Shown piece after piece: positions 6,935 through 13,336 of a DNA stretch of 13,336 bases (its first letter is position 1; the number at the start of each line of letters is the position of its first letter). The notes under the pieces were generated by a model, which was given only the letters and a program-made list of their open reading frames with translations, was not told the origin of the DNA and did no database searches. The DNA is from CAZCJU01 sp964498965 (GTDB taxonomy: Bacteria; Bacillota; Clostridia; Oscillospirales; CAG-272), in contig CAZCJU010000050.1 in NCBI GenBank assembly GCA_964498965.1, forward strand, positions 1 through 13,336. The letters run 5' to 3'. The position numbers were made by a program, and so were the translations under genes.

Positions 6935-9216
6935 CAGTCGTAAATTCCCCTTAAATAATCATCGTAAATTTCGTTTATTCTTTCCACAAGCTCATCCGTT
7001 CTCAGTCTGTCGGCGGCATATGCCTTTCTCAACAGTTCATGCGGAATATACGCATCGTATTTTTCAAACAGCGGCACTTCGCTTTTTGACACAAGCGATA
7101 ACGTATCTATAGGTTCGGAACAAATATCGTGCAATTTTTCGATAAGCTCGCCTATATTTCCATTTTCGTACTTAAACGTAATAAAGCAACAGCCTTCGTA
7201 CTCTATACCGCAAATACCGAGGCGTTCGGCATTCAATGTCAAAAGTTTTCGTAAGGTTCTGAACGAGCGAGTACCGAGCCAAGGAAAAAGGCAATATGTC
7301 ATGCCCCCAAGCGATATAAGGCAGCGTGACGGAACACCTCCGTTATTCGCAATATGACGTGCGATATCAAGGCGGGAGCGTGCGTTTTGTTTCAAATACG
7401 GATACATCGTGTTTTCCGCAAGCACAAGTCGCATTCTTTCCAATATTTTTGTATGTATTTCGCCGTAATCACCGGGCCACGATATTTCCATTTTTCCTTC
7501 AACGCCTTTAACATAGATCAGTTTACGCGAGATATCAAGCTCGACCACTTCCCACACTCTGCCCGCAAGTGCGAAGCGGTCGCCCACCGGGGGAGGTGAT
7601 GTTATCGTGCCGATCTCGTCCGAATCGCATCTTACCGAATAGTCGTCCTCGTCTTTGAACACTGCGTAAAACCTATAGTTATTAATAAGTCGTTCTCCCT
7701 TTAAGCCGATTATAAGCGTTTTTTCTTCGGTCATTTCGAGAAAATCGTTTTTTATCATGGAAATGAGAATAGCTTTGTAATCCTCTTTTTGCACAAGTTC
7801 GAACGGCGGCATTGACAACACACGTTCCGCAAGTTGTTTCACTTCAAGCTCACCCGCCGAAGCAAGCACGGAAAGCGTTTGCTGAAATAAAAGAGAAAAC
7901 GGCATTTTTTTCTTCGACGGCGGTTCGATAAAACGTTGCTCGATATACAGCTGTACTATGGCAACGGCACGAATAAGCTCCCACGGTATCAGCTTTGGCA
8001 TCGGTGCCTGAGCAAGCGGTTCTTCTTCTCTGAAAACCATTATCATTTGAGGTGCTTCGCCTCGTCTGCCGCTTCTCCCGAGTCTTTGAAGAAAAGCGGA
8101 CACAGAATTCGGAGAATCGATCTGTACGACACGCTCGAGCCGTCCTATATCAACACCCAGCTCTAGTGTAACCGTCGCACACGTGACGGCTTGCTGTTCG
8201 TCGTCCTTCATTTTTTGCTCGACTTCTTCTCTGATCGAAGCGGACAGATTACCGTGATGAATTAGAAAAACATCTTTTTCATTGCGTCTTTTGGCGATCT
8301 GTCGCAGGGTCGCAGTTATATATTCCGTCTGTTCTCTTGAATTCGAAAACACAAGTCCTTTTTGTTTTTTTATGCATTCGTACACATAATCGTATCCCGG
8401 ATCGCCCGTCGTCATCGATTTTGACGGCAGAAACGGCTTACCGTATTTTATTTTTTCGCTGTCCTGTATATTTTTATCAAAGAGCGGTCTTTGTGTCTGC
8501 TCGATATTTTGATTTTGTATATAAAAATGCTCCATGCCGAGCTTCCAGCTTGTTCTTCCCTCTTTTATGATCGGTGCCGAATACGGGCGAGCGGAATTTC
8601 CGCACAGCCATTTTGCGGCACTGTCCACATCGCCTACGGTTGCGGAAAGCCCGACACGTCGCACATCTCTGCCAATAAGTCCGCACAATCTGTCAAGCTG
8701 ACAAATTATTTGATTTCCCCTGTCCGAGCCTGTTAATATATGTATTTCGTCAACTACGATAAATCTCAAATCGCAAAAAAGTCTTACGATGTCGTTACTT
8801 CTGTTCATCAGCATACTTTCGAGGGATTCGGGGGTTATCTGTAAAATACCGCGAGGATTTTTAAGCAATTTGTTTTTATGCGACGCACCCACATCGCCGT
8901 GCCAATGAAACACGGGTATAGAGCTTTCATCCAAAATTTCGTCAAGTCGATAAAATTGATCGTTTATCAGGCTTTTAAGCGGTGCGATATACAGTACTCC
9001 GACGCTTTGCGGTTCATCCTCGTACATCATGGATATTATGGGAAAAAATGCCGCTTCCGTTTTTCCGGATGCTGTTTGCGAGGTCAACAGAAGGTGATTT
9101 TCGGTATCGAAAAGCACTTTTGCGGCTTGTGTTTGCACTTCACGCAGGTTTTCCCAACCGCTATTATAAATATAGTCCTGAATAAACGGTGCAAATTTTC
9201 CGAATATATCCGACAT
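6934..9216 (-). CDS. sngC: Lhr-like DEAD/DEAH superfamily 2 helicase (Shango SngC-like)
   Basis: A 760-residue ATP-dependent nucleic-acid helicase. RecA-like domain 1 carries the Q-like region REVQTQA (25-31), Walker A SQTASGKTE (46-54, Lys52), DEIH (156-159) and SAT (191-193). Domain 2 carries LVFSNSREQTE (288-298), ATVTLELGVDIG (347-358) and QRLGRSGRRG (377-386). The C-terminal half holds a winged-helix-like region and a stretch (about 545-590, DRFALAGRVWEVVELD) resembling the beta-barrel of Lhr-family helicases. It is much shorter than E. coli Lhr (about 1540) and nearer the short Lhr-core proteins. No cysteine quartet like that of MrfA is obvious. AAAGGAA a few bases before ATG supports this start. 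It lies 52 bases after the ATPase gene and overlaps the AddA-like gene by one base. A helicase of this kind is the third component of Shango; the symbol is provisional. Confidence 0.88.
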   Translation of the reverse strand: MSDIFGKFAPFIQDYIYNSGWENLREVQTQAAKVLFDTENHLLLTSQTASGKTEAAFFPIISMMYEDEPQSVGVLYIAPLKSLINDQFYRLDEILDESSIPVFHWHGDVGASHKNKLLKNPRGILQITPESLESMLMNRSNDIVRLFCDLRFIVVDEIHILTGSDRGNQIICQLDRLCGLIGRDVRRVGLSATVGDVDSAAKWLCGNSARPYSAPIIKEGRTSWKLGMEHFYIQNQNIEQTQRPLFDKNIQDSEKIKYGKPFLPSKSMTTGDPGYDYVYECIKKQKGLVFSNSREQTEYITATLRQIAKRRNEKDVFLIHHGNLSASIREEVEQKMKDDEQQAVTCATVTLELGVDIGRLERVVQIDSPNSVSAFLQRLGRSGRRGEAPQMIMVFREEEPLAQAPMPKLIPWELIRAVAIVQLYIEQRFIEPPSKKKMPFSLLFQQTLSVLASAGELEVKQLAERVLSMPPFELVQKEDYKAILISMIKNDFLEMTEEKTLIIGLKGERLINNYRFYAVFKDEDDYSVRCDSDEIGTITSPPPVGDRFALAGRVWEVVELDISRKLIYVKGVEGKMEISWPGDYGEIHTKILERMRLVLAENTMYPYLKQNARSRLDIARHIANNGGVPSRCLISLGGMTYCLFPWLGTRSFRTLRKLLTLNAERLGICGIEYEGCCFITFKYENGNIGELIEKLHDICSEPIDTLSLVSKSEVPLFEKYDAYIPHELLRKAYAADRLRTDELVERINEIYDDYLRGIYD

Positions 9217-9268
9217 ATCATTTTTCCTTTCGTTTCGTCGCTTTTTTCTCTTTTGCGTGTCCGCAAGC

Positions 9269-10609
9269 TTAGATCTCTATTTCGTCGAGGCTTACCGCTC
9301 CGTCATCATCGTCGTTTTCGTTATTTTTTCCGACCGCATTTGCGGTATATTCCTCCGTATTGATAAGCTCTGCCGCAGTTACTTCGGGATTTTGCATAAG
9401 CACGTTCAGCAAGGACATATAATCTCTTATCATTTCACGCGGAGTTATCAGTGTTTCCGCTCCGGCACGTGCCAAGCATTTATTCAAAAACAGCACCATT
9501 TCCGCATCCGTAATATGCGGCTCAACGGAATAGTACTGTGCGTGCAAGCGTGTGATACGCATTATCAATGCAAGCAGCTCGCTGTTCGACAGACGTTTCA
9601 ATCTGATCAACGGACCGATCAAATTTTTGTATTTTCCCGTATCGAAATACCCATCGAACAGGCGACTTCTGAGTGCCTCATAGCTATACAGACCTCGTCT
9701 TGAGTCTTCGAGAAACTGAGGTGTTCCTCCGAGAATCAATTCAAGTCCTTCGGCTTTGCACTGAAGTGTATCGTTAAACATTGAAAGAATTTTCTCGTAA
9801 TTGTTTTCACGGCTGATTCTGTTGGATATTTTATACAAATTAACGCATTCGTCGATGAAAACGACAAAGCCTTTATATCCGATACTTCTGAAAAACACGG
9901 CAAACAGCTTTATATAGTCGTACCAGTTGTCATCGTCTATTATGCTTCCGACACCGAGTGCGTGTCTTGCTTCCGTTTTTGTCGTATACTCCGCACGGAG
10001 CCATCTCACACATTCTCCCCGTGTCATCTCATCTCCGTTTATTTCCGCCTTGTACAGCTTCAACAGCACAAACGAAAAATCAAAGCCGCCGACATACGCT
10101 TGAAGCTCTGCGGACAGGTCAAACAAACGCTTTTCGACCTCGCAATCGAAATTTTCGTTGTCGGGCAAAATTCCGACCGATGCCACGCTTGAGCGAAGAC
10201 ATGAAAAATATTTCGTTATAATACCGAACAATGCACCGCCGTCGGGAGAGCTTTTCGATGCGAGATTTTTCATAAGTTCTCTATATGTTGCCCGTCCGGT
10301 TCCCTTTGTACCGCAAAAGCGTCTTTCGGGTGACAGATCCGCATCTGCCGTTACGAAATCACGATCAAGTGCATAACCTCTTATCAGTTGCATAAGAAAG
10401 CTTTTTCCCGATCCGTATTTTCCTATAATAAATCGCATGCCGGCACCGCCGTCGGAAACGTTTTCGAGATCCGACAAAACGGCACTTATCTCGTCGTCAC
10501 GTCCGATCGCTATATACGGTGTACCCATTCTCGGTACTACGCCCGCCGAAATCGATGATATTATCGAAGCAAGTATTCTTTTCGGTATTTTAATCTCGTT
10601 TGAATTCAT
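9269..10609 (-). CDS. sngB: DUF2791/BrxD-like P-loop ATPase (Shango SngB-like)
   Basis: A 446-residue AAA-like ATPase. Features in order: N-terminal KRILASIISSISAGVVPR and YIAIGRDDEI (32-41), typical of the BREX BrxD/DUF2791 group; Walker A IGKYGSGKSF (62-71, Lys69); Walker B FVVFIDECVNLYK (248-260, Asp253-Glu254); a sensor-1-like GGTPQF (294-299); and RSRL (314-317), a possible arginine finger. The protein ends in an acidic stretch (432-436) before SLDEIEI. The start codon lies inside the end of the TerB gene (20-base overlap), with GGAG nine bases upstream, so the two are coupled. In Shango the second gene is an ATPase, matching this position. DUF2791 ATPases also occur in BREX, but no other BREX gene is here. 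It probably remodels or recruits the helicases on DNA (inference). The symbol is provisional. Confidence 0.85.
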   Translation of the reverse strand: MNSNEIKIPKRILASIISSISAGVVPRMGTPYIAIGRDDEISAVLSDLENVSDGGAGMRFIIGKYGSGKSFLMQLIRGYALDRDFVTADADLSPERRFCGTKGTGRATYRELMKNLASKSSPDGGALFGIITKYFSCLRSSVASVGILPDNENFDCEVEKRLFDLSAELQAYVGGFDFSFVLLKLYKAEINGDEMTRGECVRWLRAEYTTKTEARHALGVGSIIDDDNWYDYIKLFAVFFRSIGYKGFVVFIDECVNLYKISNRISRENNYEKILSMFNDTLQCKAEGLELILGGTPQFLEDSRRGLYSYEALRSRLFDGYFDTGKYKNLIGPLIRLKRLSNSELLALIMRITRLHAQYYSVEPHITDAEMVLFLNKCLARAGAETLITPREMIRDYMSLLNVLMQNPEVTAAELINTEEYTANAVGKNNENDDDDGAVSLDEIEI

Positions 10610-12209
10610 CTCTGTAATCTCCGATTATTTGCATTTGTTCGATTATTATATCGGACGTTATTTCAAAGGCAAGAGCGTTGATCTCGTCCGCAACGCTCTG
10701 CGGCAACATGCCGTTACTCTTACACAACGATTCGGCATCGTTGATTTTTCCGTCGTAAATCAAGTCGAAGAACCTTTTTTGAAATTTAGAAAACGCTGCG
10801 TACAGCTGTTCGTATTCGTTCTCACACTCAACTTCGACGTTATTTCCCGATTTATTTTCGGATTCTTGCCGCAGGTTTACTTTTACCGAATCGTTTTCAT
10901 CGTTGTTTTTCGTTTCGTCTGCCGTAAGGATTGCGGCGGTTTGCCAAGAGTTGTTTTCGAGTGACACGGCTTTGTTTATGTCAAGTGTGTTGTCGAGTAC
11001 TTCATACATTTCATACCGTTTTTTCTCAAGCTGTTCGGATTCATCCGTCACGCTTTGTTTTTTAGGCAAATTCCGATCGTAATACTCGTCAACCGCATTT
11101 TTCATATTCTGAGGCAAACCGTTTGTATTTAGGCGGCTTTTCGCTCCGAGATATTCTCTGAGCTTATTTTCCGAATACTTAACAAGCAATGTTATAAGCG
11201 GACCCGATCTGTACGGGTGTGAGATCGAATAATACTCTATGTCGATCCTGCGTTTTTTTTCACATATGCACAAAGCACCGCTGTACGCATCTCTTGACAT
11301 TTTAACAGTACCGGAAGAAATTTTGCCCATACCTGCGGCATCTGTGGCATCCACCGCAAAAACCGCCGCCGAGATCAAATGTTTTTCGAACATGGACTTC
11401 GTTTTATCACTGTAAAGGAGCGAGCGGGTAAAATCATATCGATTGTTTTTTATAATAAACGAACGCAGCTCCTGCTCGCCTCCGTGCGTTGAATTTGCCG
11501 AATAAAACTCTCTTAACGATACGATATGTGATATTTCCCCGGAAATTTCCGATATTTCGGGTGGAGGAGGAAGCTGATGTATCAGGCAAAAATCGCACAG
11601 CCATTCGCCGATCAGGCTGTCGAGCCGAGGAAACTCTTTGCGATATGCAAGCCAGAGTTTTGCCATATGCTCAAGCTTTACTTCATCGGTTTCATCGCCG
11701 TCCACATTTATAAGCTCATATATATACAGACATATATAATTGATATCGGCAACAAGATATATTCCTTTTTTGAAATTAGTTCTCCACCAAATATAGTAAC
11801 GCAATTGCTTCACGGTCATCTGATTATACTGCGGTGTATAAGAGAAAAACGGAACGTATTCGCATTTGTTTACGGTAACATTGAGATATTTTTTTCCGAG
11901 CTGTGCGAATCTTTCGTAAAATGTATACTTCGTAGGCCACTCATAAATCTTGACCGACACAATATACGGATTGTCGGGCTTATATTCCGACAATAATTCA
12001 TGGTTTTTTTTTTCAAAGCTCTCGATTATTTTTCTCGCTTTTTCGTTTCGTTCCGTTCTTTTTATCTTTTCTCCGTCCTGCCCGTCGGTTTCACCCAGCT
12101 CTATCGTAACAGGCTCCGTATCGACATTTACGGAACGCTCGACAGATCTTTTCGGCAACATATTTTCTATATTCCAAAAATCATCGCGTTCTTCGTTTTC
12201 GTTTTTCAC
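10590..12209 (-). CDS. sngA: TerB_N/TerB_C domain protein (Shango SngA-like)
   Basis: First gene of the operon, 539 residues from the preferred GTG at 12209 (an in-frame GTG at 12218 would give 542). Numbering here uses the 542 form. Residues 1-80 look disordered and charged. A TerB_N domain follows, with the signature YVPFFSYTPQYNQMTVKQLR (121-140), then YYIWWR (141-146) and ICLYIYELIN (162-171). The middle (about 250-380) is unassigned. A low-complexity Asp/Glu/Asn/Ser-rich linker covers about 430-468. A TerB_C-like end carries FSKFQKRFFDLIYDGKI (476-492) and GMLPQSVADEINALAFEI (503-520). No central TerB helical domain stands out. Despite the name there is no reason to infer tellurite resistance, because terC, terD and terZ are absent. 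In Shango the TerB-domain protein is SngA and is encoded with an ATPase and a DEAD/DEAH helicase, as here. The molecular role is unknown, possibly sensing or scaffolding. The symbol is provisional. Confidence 0.85.
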   Translation of the reverse strand: MKNENEERDDFWNIENMLPKRSVERSVNVDTEPVTIELGETDGQDGEKIKRTERNEKARKIIESFEKKNHELLSEYKPDNPYIVSVKIYEWPTKYTFYERFAQLGKKYLNVTVNKCEYVPFFSYTPQYNQMTVKQLRYYIWWRTNFKKGIYLVADINYICLYIYELINVDGDETDEVKLEHMAKLWLAYRKEFPRLDSLIGEWLCDFCLIHQLPPPPEISEISGEISHIVSLREFYSANSTHGGEQELRSFIIKNNRYDFTRSLLYSDKTKSMFEKHLISAAVFAVDATDAAGMGKISSGTVKMSRDAYSGALCICEKKRRIDIEYYSISHPYRSGPLITLLVKYSENKLREYLGAKSRLNTNGLPQNMKNAVDEYYDRNLPKKQSVTDESEQLEKKRYEMYEVLDNTLDINKAVSLENNSWQTAAILTADETKNNDENDSVKVNLRQESENKSGNNVEVECENEYEQLYAAFSKFQKRFFDLIYDGKINDAESLCKSNGMLPQSVADEINALAFEITSDIIIEQMQIIGDYRDEFKRD

Positions 12210-12214
12210 AAGCC

Positions 12215-12222
12215 TCACCTCC
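12215..12222 (-). promoter_or_regulatory. Ribosome binding site that decides the TerB gene start
   Basis: On the - strand this reads GGAGGTGA, a perfect match to the anti-Shine-Dalgarno complement. It covers the GTG codon at 12218-12216, so that codon is unlikely to initiate. The next in-frame GTG (12209-12207) lies eight bases after GGAGG, ideal spacing, and gives an N-terminus of MKNENEERDD. Confidence 0.75.
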
Positions 12223-12250
12223 CGAGCATACGGTATTTTCTTATCTCATT

Positions 12251-12279
12251 ATTTTATCATATACCGCTTCACTTGTCAA
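12251..12279 (-). promoter_or_regulatory. Strong sigma-A-like promoter of the four-gene operon
   Basis: On the - strand a perfect -35 TTGACA (12279-12274) is separated by exactly 17 bases from TAAAAT (12256-12251), five of six matches to the -10 consensus. Transcription should begin near 12244, leaving a leader of about 35 bases before the GTG at 12209. I see no operator-like inverted repeat over the core promoter and no attenuator in the short leader, so expression may be largely constitutive. Confidence 0.8.
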
Positions 12280-12440
12280 TCACATTTTTACAAAAAAATC
12301 ATCAAAGAAATCACAGTTTGAAGAAATTCCATTTTTTTATCCGTTTATTTATATCGACGATGCGAAAAATATTTAAGAAAGCTTTTTCACCTTAAAAATC
12401 AAGGTCACGGCACAAACAAACGGAGAAAATATAAAATATT

Positions 12441-13223
12441 ATGAAATATATTAAAAAAATAAAATATATTACGGCGTTATTTCTTCTTTCGAGCTTACCG
12501 TTGCGTCTGTTCGCCTCGGCACACTGTGTCACTCAGTCGTATTCATATTATTGCATGCGTAGGTCCGACCATTCGCAACCGACGCTCGAAAAGGAATTTT
12601 CCTTTATCGTCGAGAACGGCGGATACTATATCGGCAAAAGCGATGAAAAGGTGATATATCTCACCTTTGATGCCGGATACGAGAACGGAAACGTCGAAAG
12701 AATACTCGATGTGCTTAAAGAACACAATGCACACGGAGCGTTTTTTATTCTTGACAATCTTATACGAAGAAACACCGAGCTTGTTTGCAGAATGGCAGAC
12801 GAGGGACACGAGGTCTGCAATCACACACAGCATCACAAGGACATGACTCGCTTTACCGATAAAGAGGAATTTGAAAAGGAGCTTGTCGGTCTTTCAAGCA
12901 CGTACAACGAGCTTACAGGTAAATGCATGGAGCATTTCTATCGTCCGCCGGAGGGAAAATTTTCGGAGCAAAATCTTAAATTTGCAAACGAACTCGGCTA
13001 CAGCACAGTATTTTGGAGCTTTGCGTATGCCGATTGGGACAACGATAAGCAGCCGGATCCGGATAAAGCCGTAAATCTTATCATGAAAAACACGCACAAC
13101 GGAATGGTTATACTGCTTCACCCGACATCGAAAACGAATGCGGATATAATGGATACGCTTTTAACACGTTGGGAGGAGGATGGGTACCGCTTCGGCACTC
13201 TGAAAGAGCTTTGCGAACGATAA
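12441..13223 (+). CDS. pdaA: PdaA-like polysaccharide deacetylase (delta-lactam de-N-acetylase)
   Basis: A 260-residue exported NodB-fold deacetylase. In Bacillus, PdaA removes the N-acetyl group of peptide-stripped muramic acid during muramic delta-lactam synthesis in spore cortex, a mark used by germination hydrolases. A basic N-terminus and hydrophobic core (about 8-24) end in ASA (25-27), a plausible signal-peptidase site. Motifs: LTFDAGYENGNVERILDVLK (74-93) with presumed catalytic Asp77; HTQHH (128-132) with metal-binding His128 and His132; RPPEG (168-172); FAYADWD (194-200); and ILLHP (224-228) with His227. The usual second Asp of TFDDG is Ala78; Bacillus PdaA, as I recall, has Asn there, so the change is in keeping with the subfamily. 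Length matches Bacillus PdaA (about 263). The ribosome binding site GGAG (12422-12425) is 15 bases before ATG, unusually far, which could mean low translation or a non-ATG start nearer it. No clear sigma-A promoter is seen; a sporulation promoter is possible but not identified. Confidence 0.88.
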   Translation: MKYIKKIKYITALFLLSSLPLRLFASAHCVTQSYSYYCMRRSDHSQPTLEKEFSFIVENGGYYIGKSDEKVIYLTFDAGYENGNVERILDVLKEHNAHGAFFILDNLIRRNTELVCRMADEGHEVCNHTQHHKDMTRFTDKEEFEKELVGLSSTYNELTGKCMEHFYRPPEGKFSEQNLKFANELGYSTVFWSFAYADWDNDKQPDPDKAVNLIMKNTHNGMVILLHPTSKTNADIMDTLLTRWEEDGYRFGTLKELCER

Positions 13224-13336
13224 GATCTGCCTCTTATTTAATTGTATTCTGCATACTGCTGTCATTTGTCTGTCACGGTGCATACGGATATGACGATGTT
13301 TATACAAGTGTTAAAGACGACAACGTAAGGATCGCA
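13211..13336 (+). CDS. Partial secreted protein, N-terminus only
   Basis: An open frame from TTG at 13211 runs off the window end. It begins MRTIRSASYLIVFCILLS, a basic start then a hydrophobic core, followed by a small-residue stretch HGAYG that fits signal-peptidase cleavage before YDDVYTSVKD. The cysteine in FVCHG does not fit a lipobox well. The start is uncertain: TTG 13211 has only a weak, close AAGAG upstream, and the GGGAGGAGG at 13171-13179 has no matching ATG in this frame. An upstream TTG at 13169 is also in frame. The frame overlaps the end of the pdaA gene by 13 bases, suggesting an operon. The final DNVRIA faintly recalls the start of SpoIID-like domains, but far too little is present to name a family. 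Confidence 0.5.
   Translation, partial: MRTIRSASYLIVFCILLSFVCHGAYGYDDVYTSVKDDNVRIA

Noticed and set aside
6934..10609. BREX system, suggested by the DUF2791 ATPase and Lhr-like helicase
   Set aside because: BREX hallmarks such as PglZ, BrxC and a PglX methylase are absent, and the TerB-led gene order fits Shango better.
10590..12209. Tellurite resistance locus
   Set aside because: Only the TerB_N/TerB_C name points there; no TerA, TerC, TerD or TerZ partners occur, and the neighbours are DNA-processing enzymes.
12389..12405. Short hairpin ACCTT/AAGGT upstream of pdaA as terminator or operator
   Set aside because: The stem is only five base pairs and has no T tract, so it may be chance in AT-rich sequence.

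Overview
The window looks like a stretch of chromosome from a moderately AT-rich, Gram-positive, spore-forming member of the Clostridia. The basis is strong AGGAGG-type ribosome binding sites, a PdaA-type spore-cortex deacetylase, an AddA-type helicase-nuclease, and the MBOAT/DHHW acetylation pair common in gut Clostridia. No finer placement is justified from sequence alone. No transposase, integrase, tRNA, rRNA or CRISPR array was seen.

Layout. Positions 1-334 are non-coding and hold a + strand terminator of an unseen upstream gene (57-94), AT-rich sequence and a weak promoter candidate. A two-gene + strand operon follows: an MBOAT membrane O-acyltransferase (335-1753) and a DHHW/AlgX-like SGNH-fold partner (1767-3137). 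These probably O-acetylate a cell-surface polysaccharide. A 311-base gap ends in a near-perfect hairpin (3407-3446) that can terminate this operon and the convergent one facing it.

The centre (12218 down to 3449, - strand) is a compact four-gene operon behind one strong sigma-A-like promoter (TTGACA, 17-base spacer, TAAAAT; 12251-12279). In transcription order it encodes a TerB_N/TerB_C protein, a DUF2791/BrxD-like P-loop ATPase, an Lhr-like superfamily 2 helicase, and an AddA-like UvrD helicase with an intact PD-(D/E)XK nuclease. Three of the four genes are joined by overlaps or near-overlaps, and the second junction is a 52-base gap. The first three match the published composition of the anti-phage system Shango (TerB-domain protein SngA, ATPase SngB, DEAD/DEAH helicase SngC). 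The fourth gene, an AddA homologue with no AddB beside it, is the unusual part. The working inference is a Shango-like defence or DNA-processing module with its own helicase-nuclease effector.

Beyond the divergent operon promoter lies a + strand gene for a secreted PdaA-like polysaccharide deacetylase (12441-13223), which makes muramic delta-lactam in spore cortex. It overlaps the start of a truncated reading frame (13211 to the window end) that opens with a clear signal peptide. The candidate defence operon therefore sits between cell-envelope genes on both sides.
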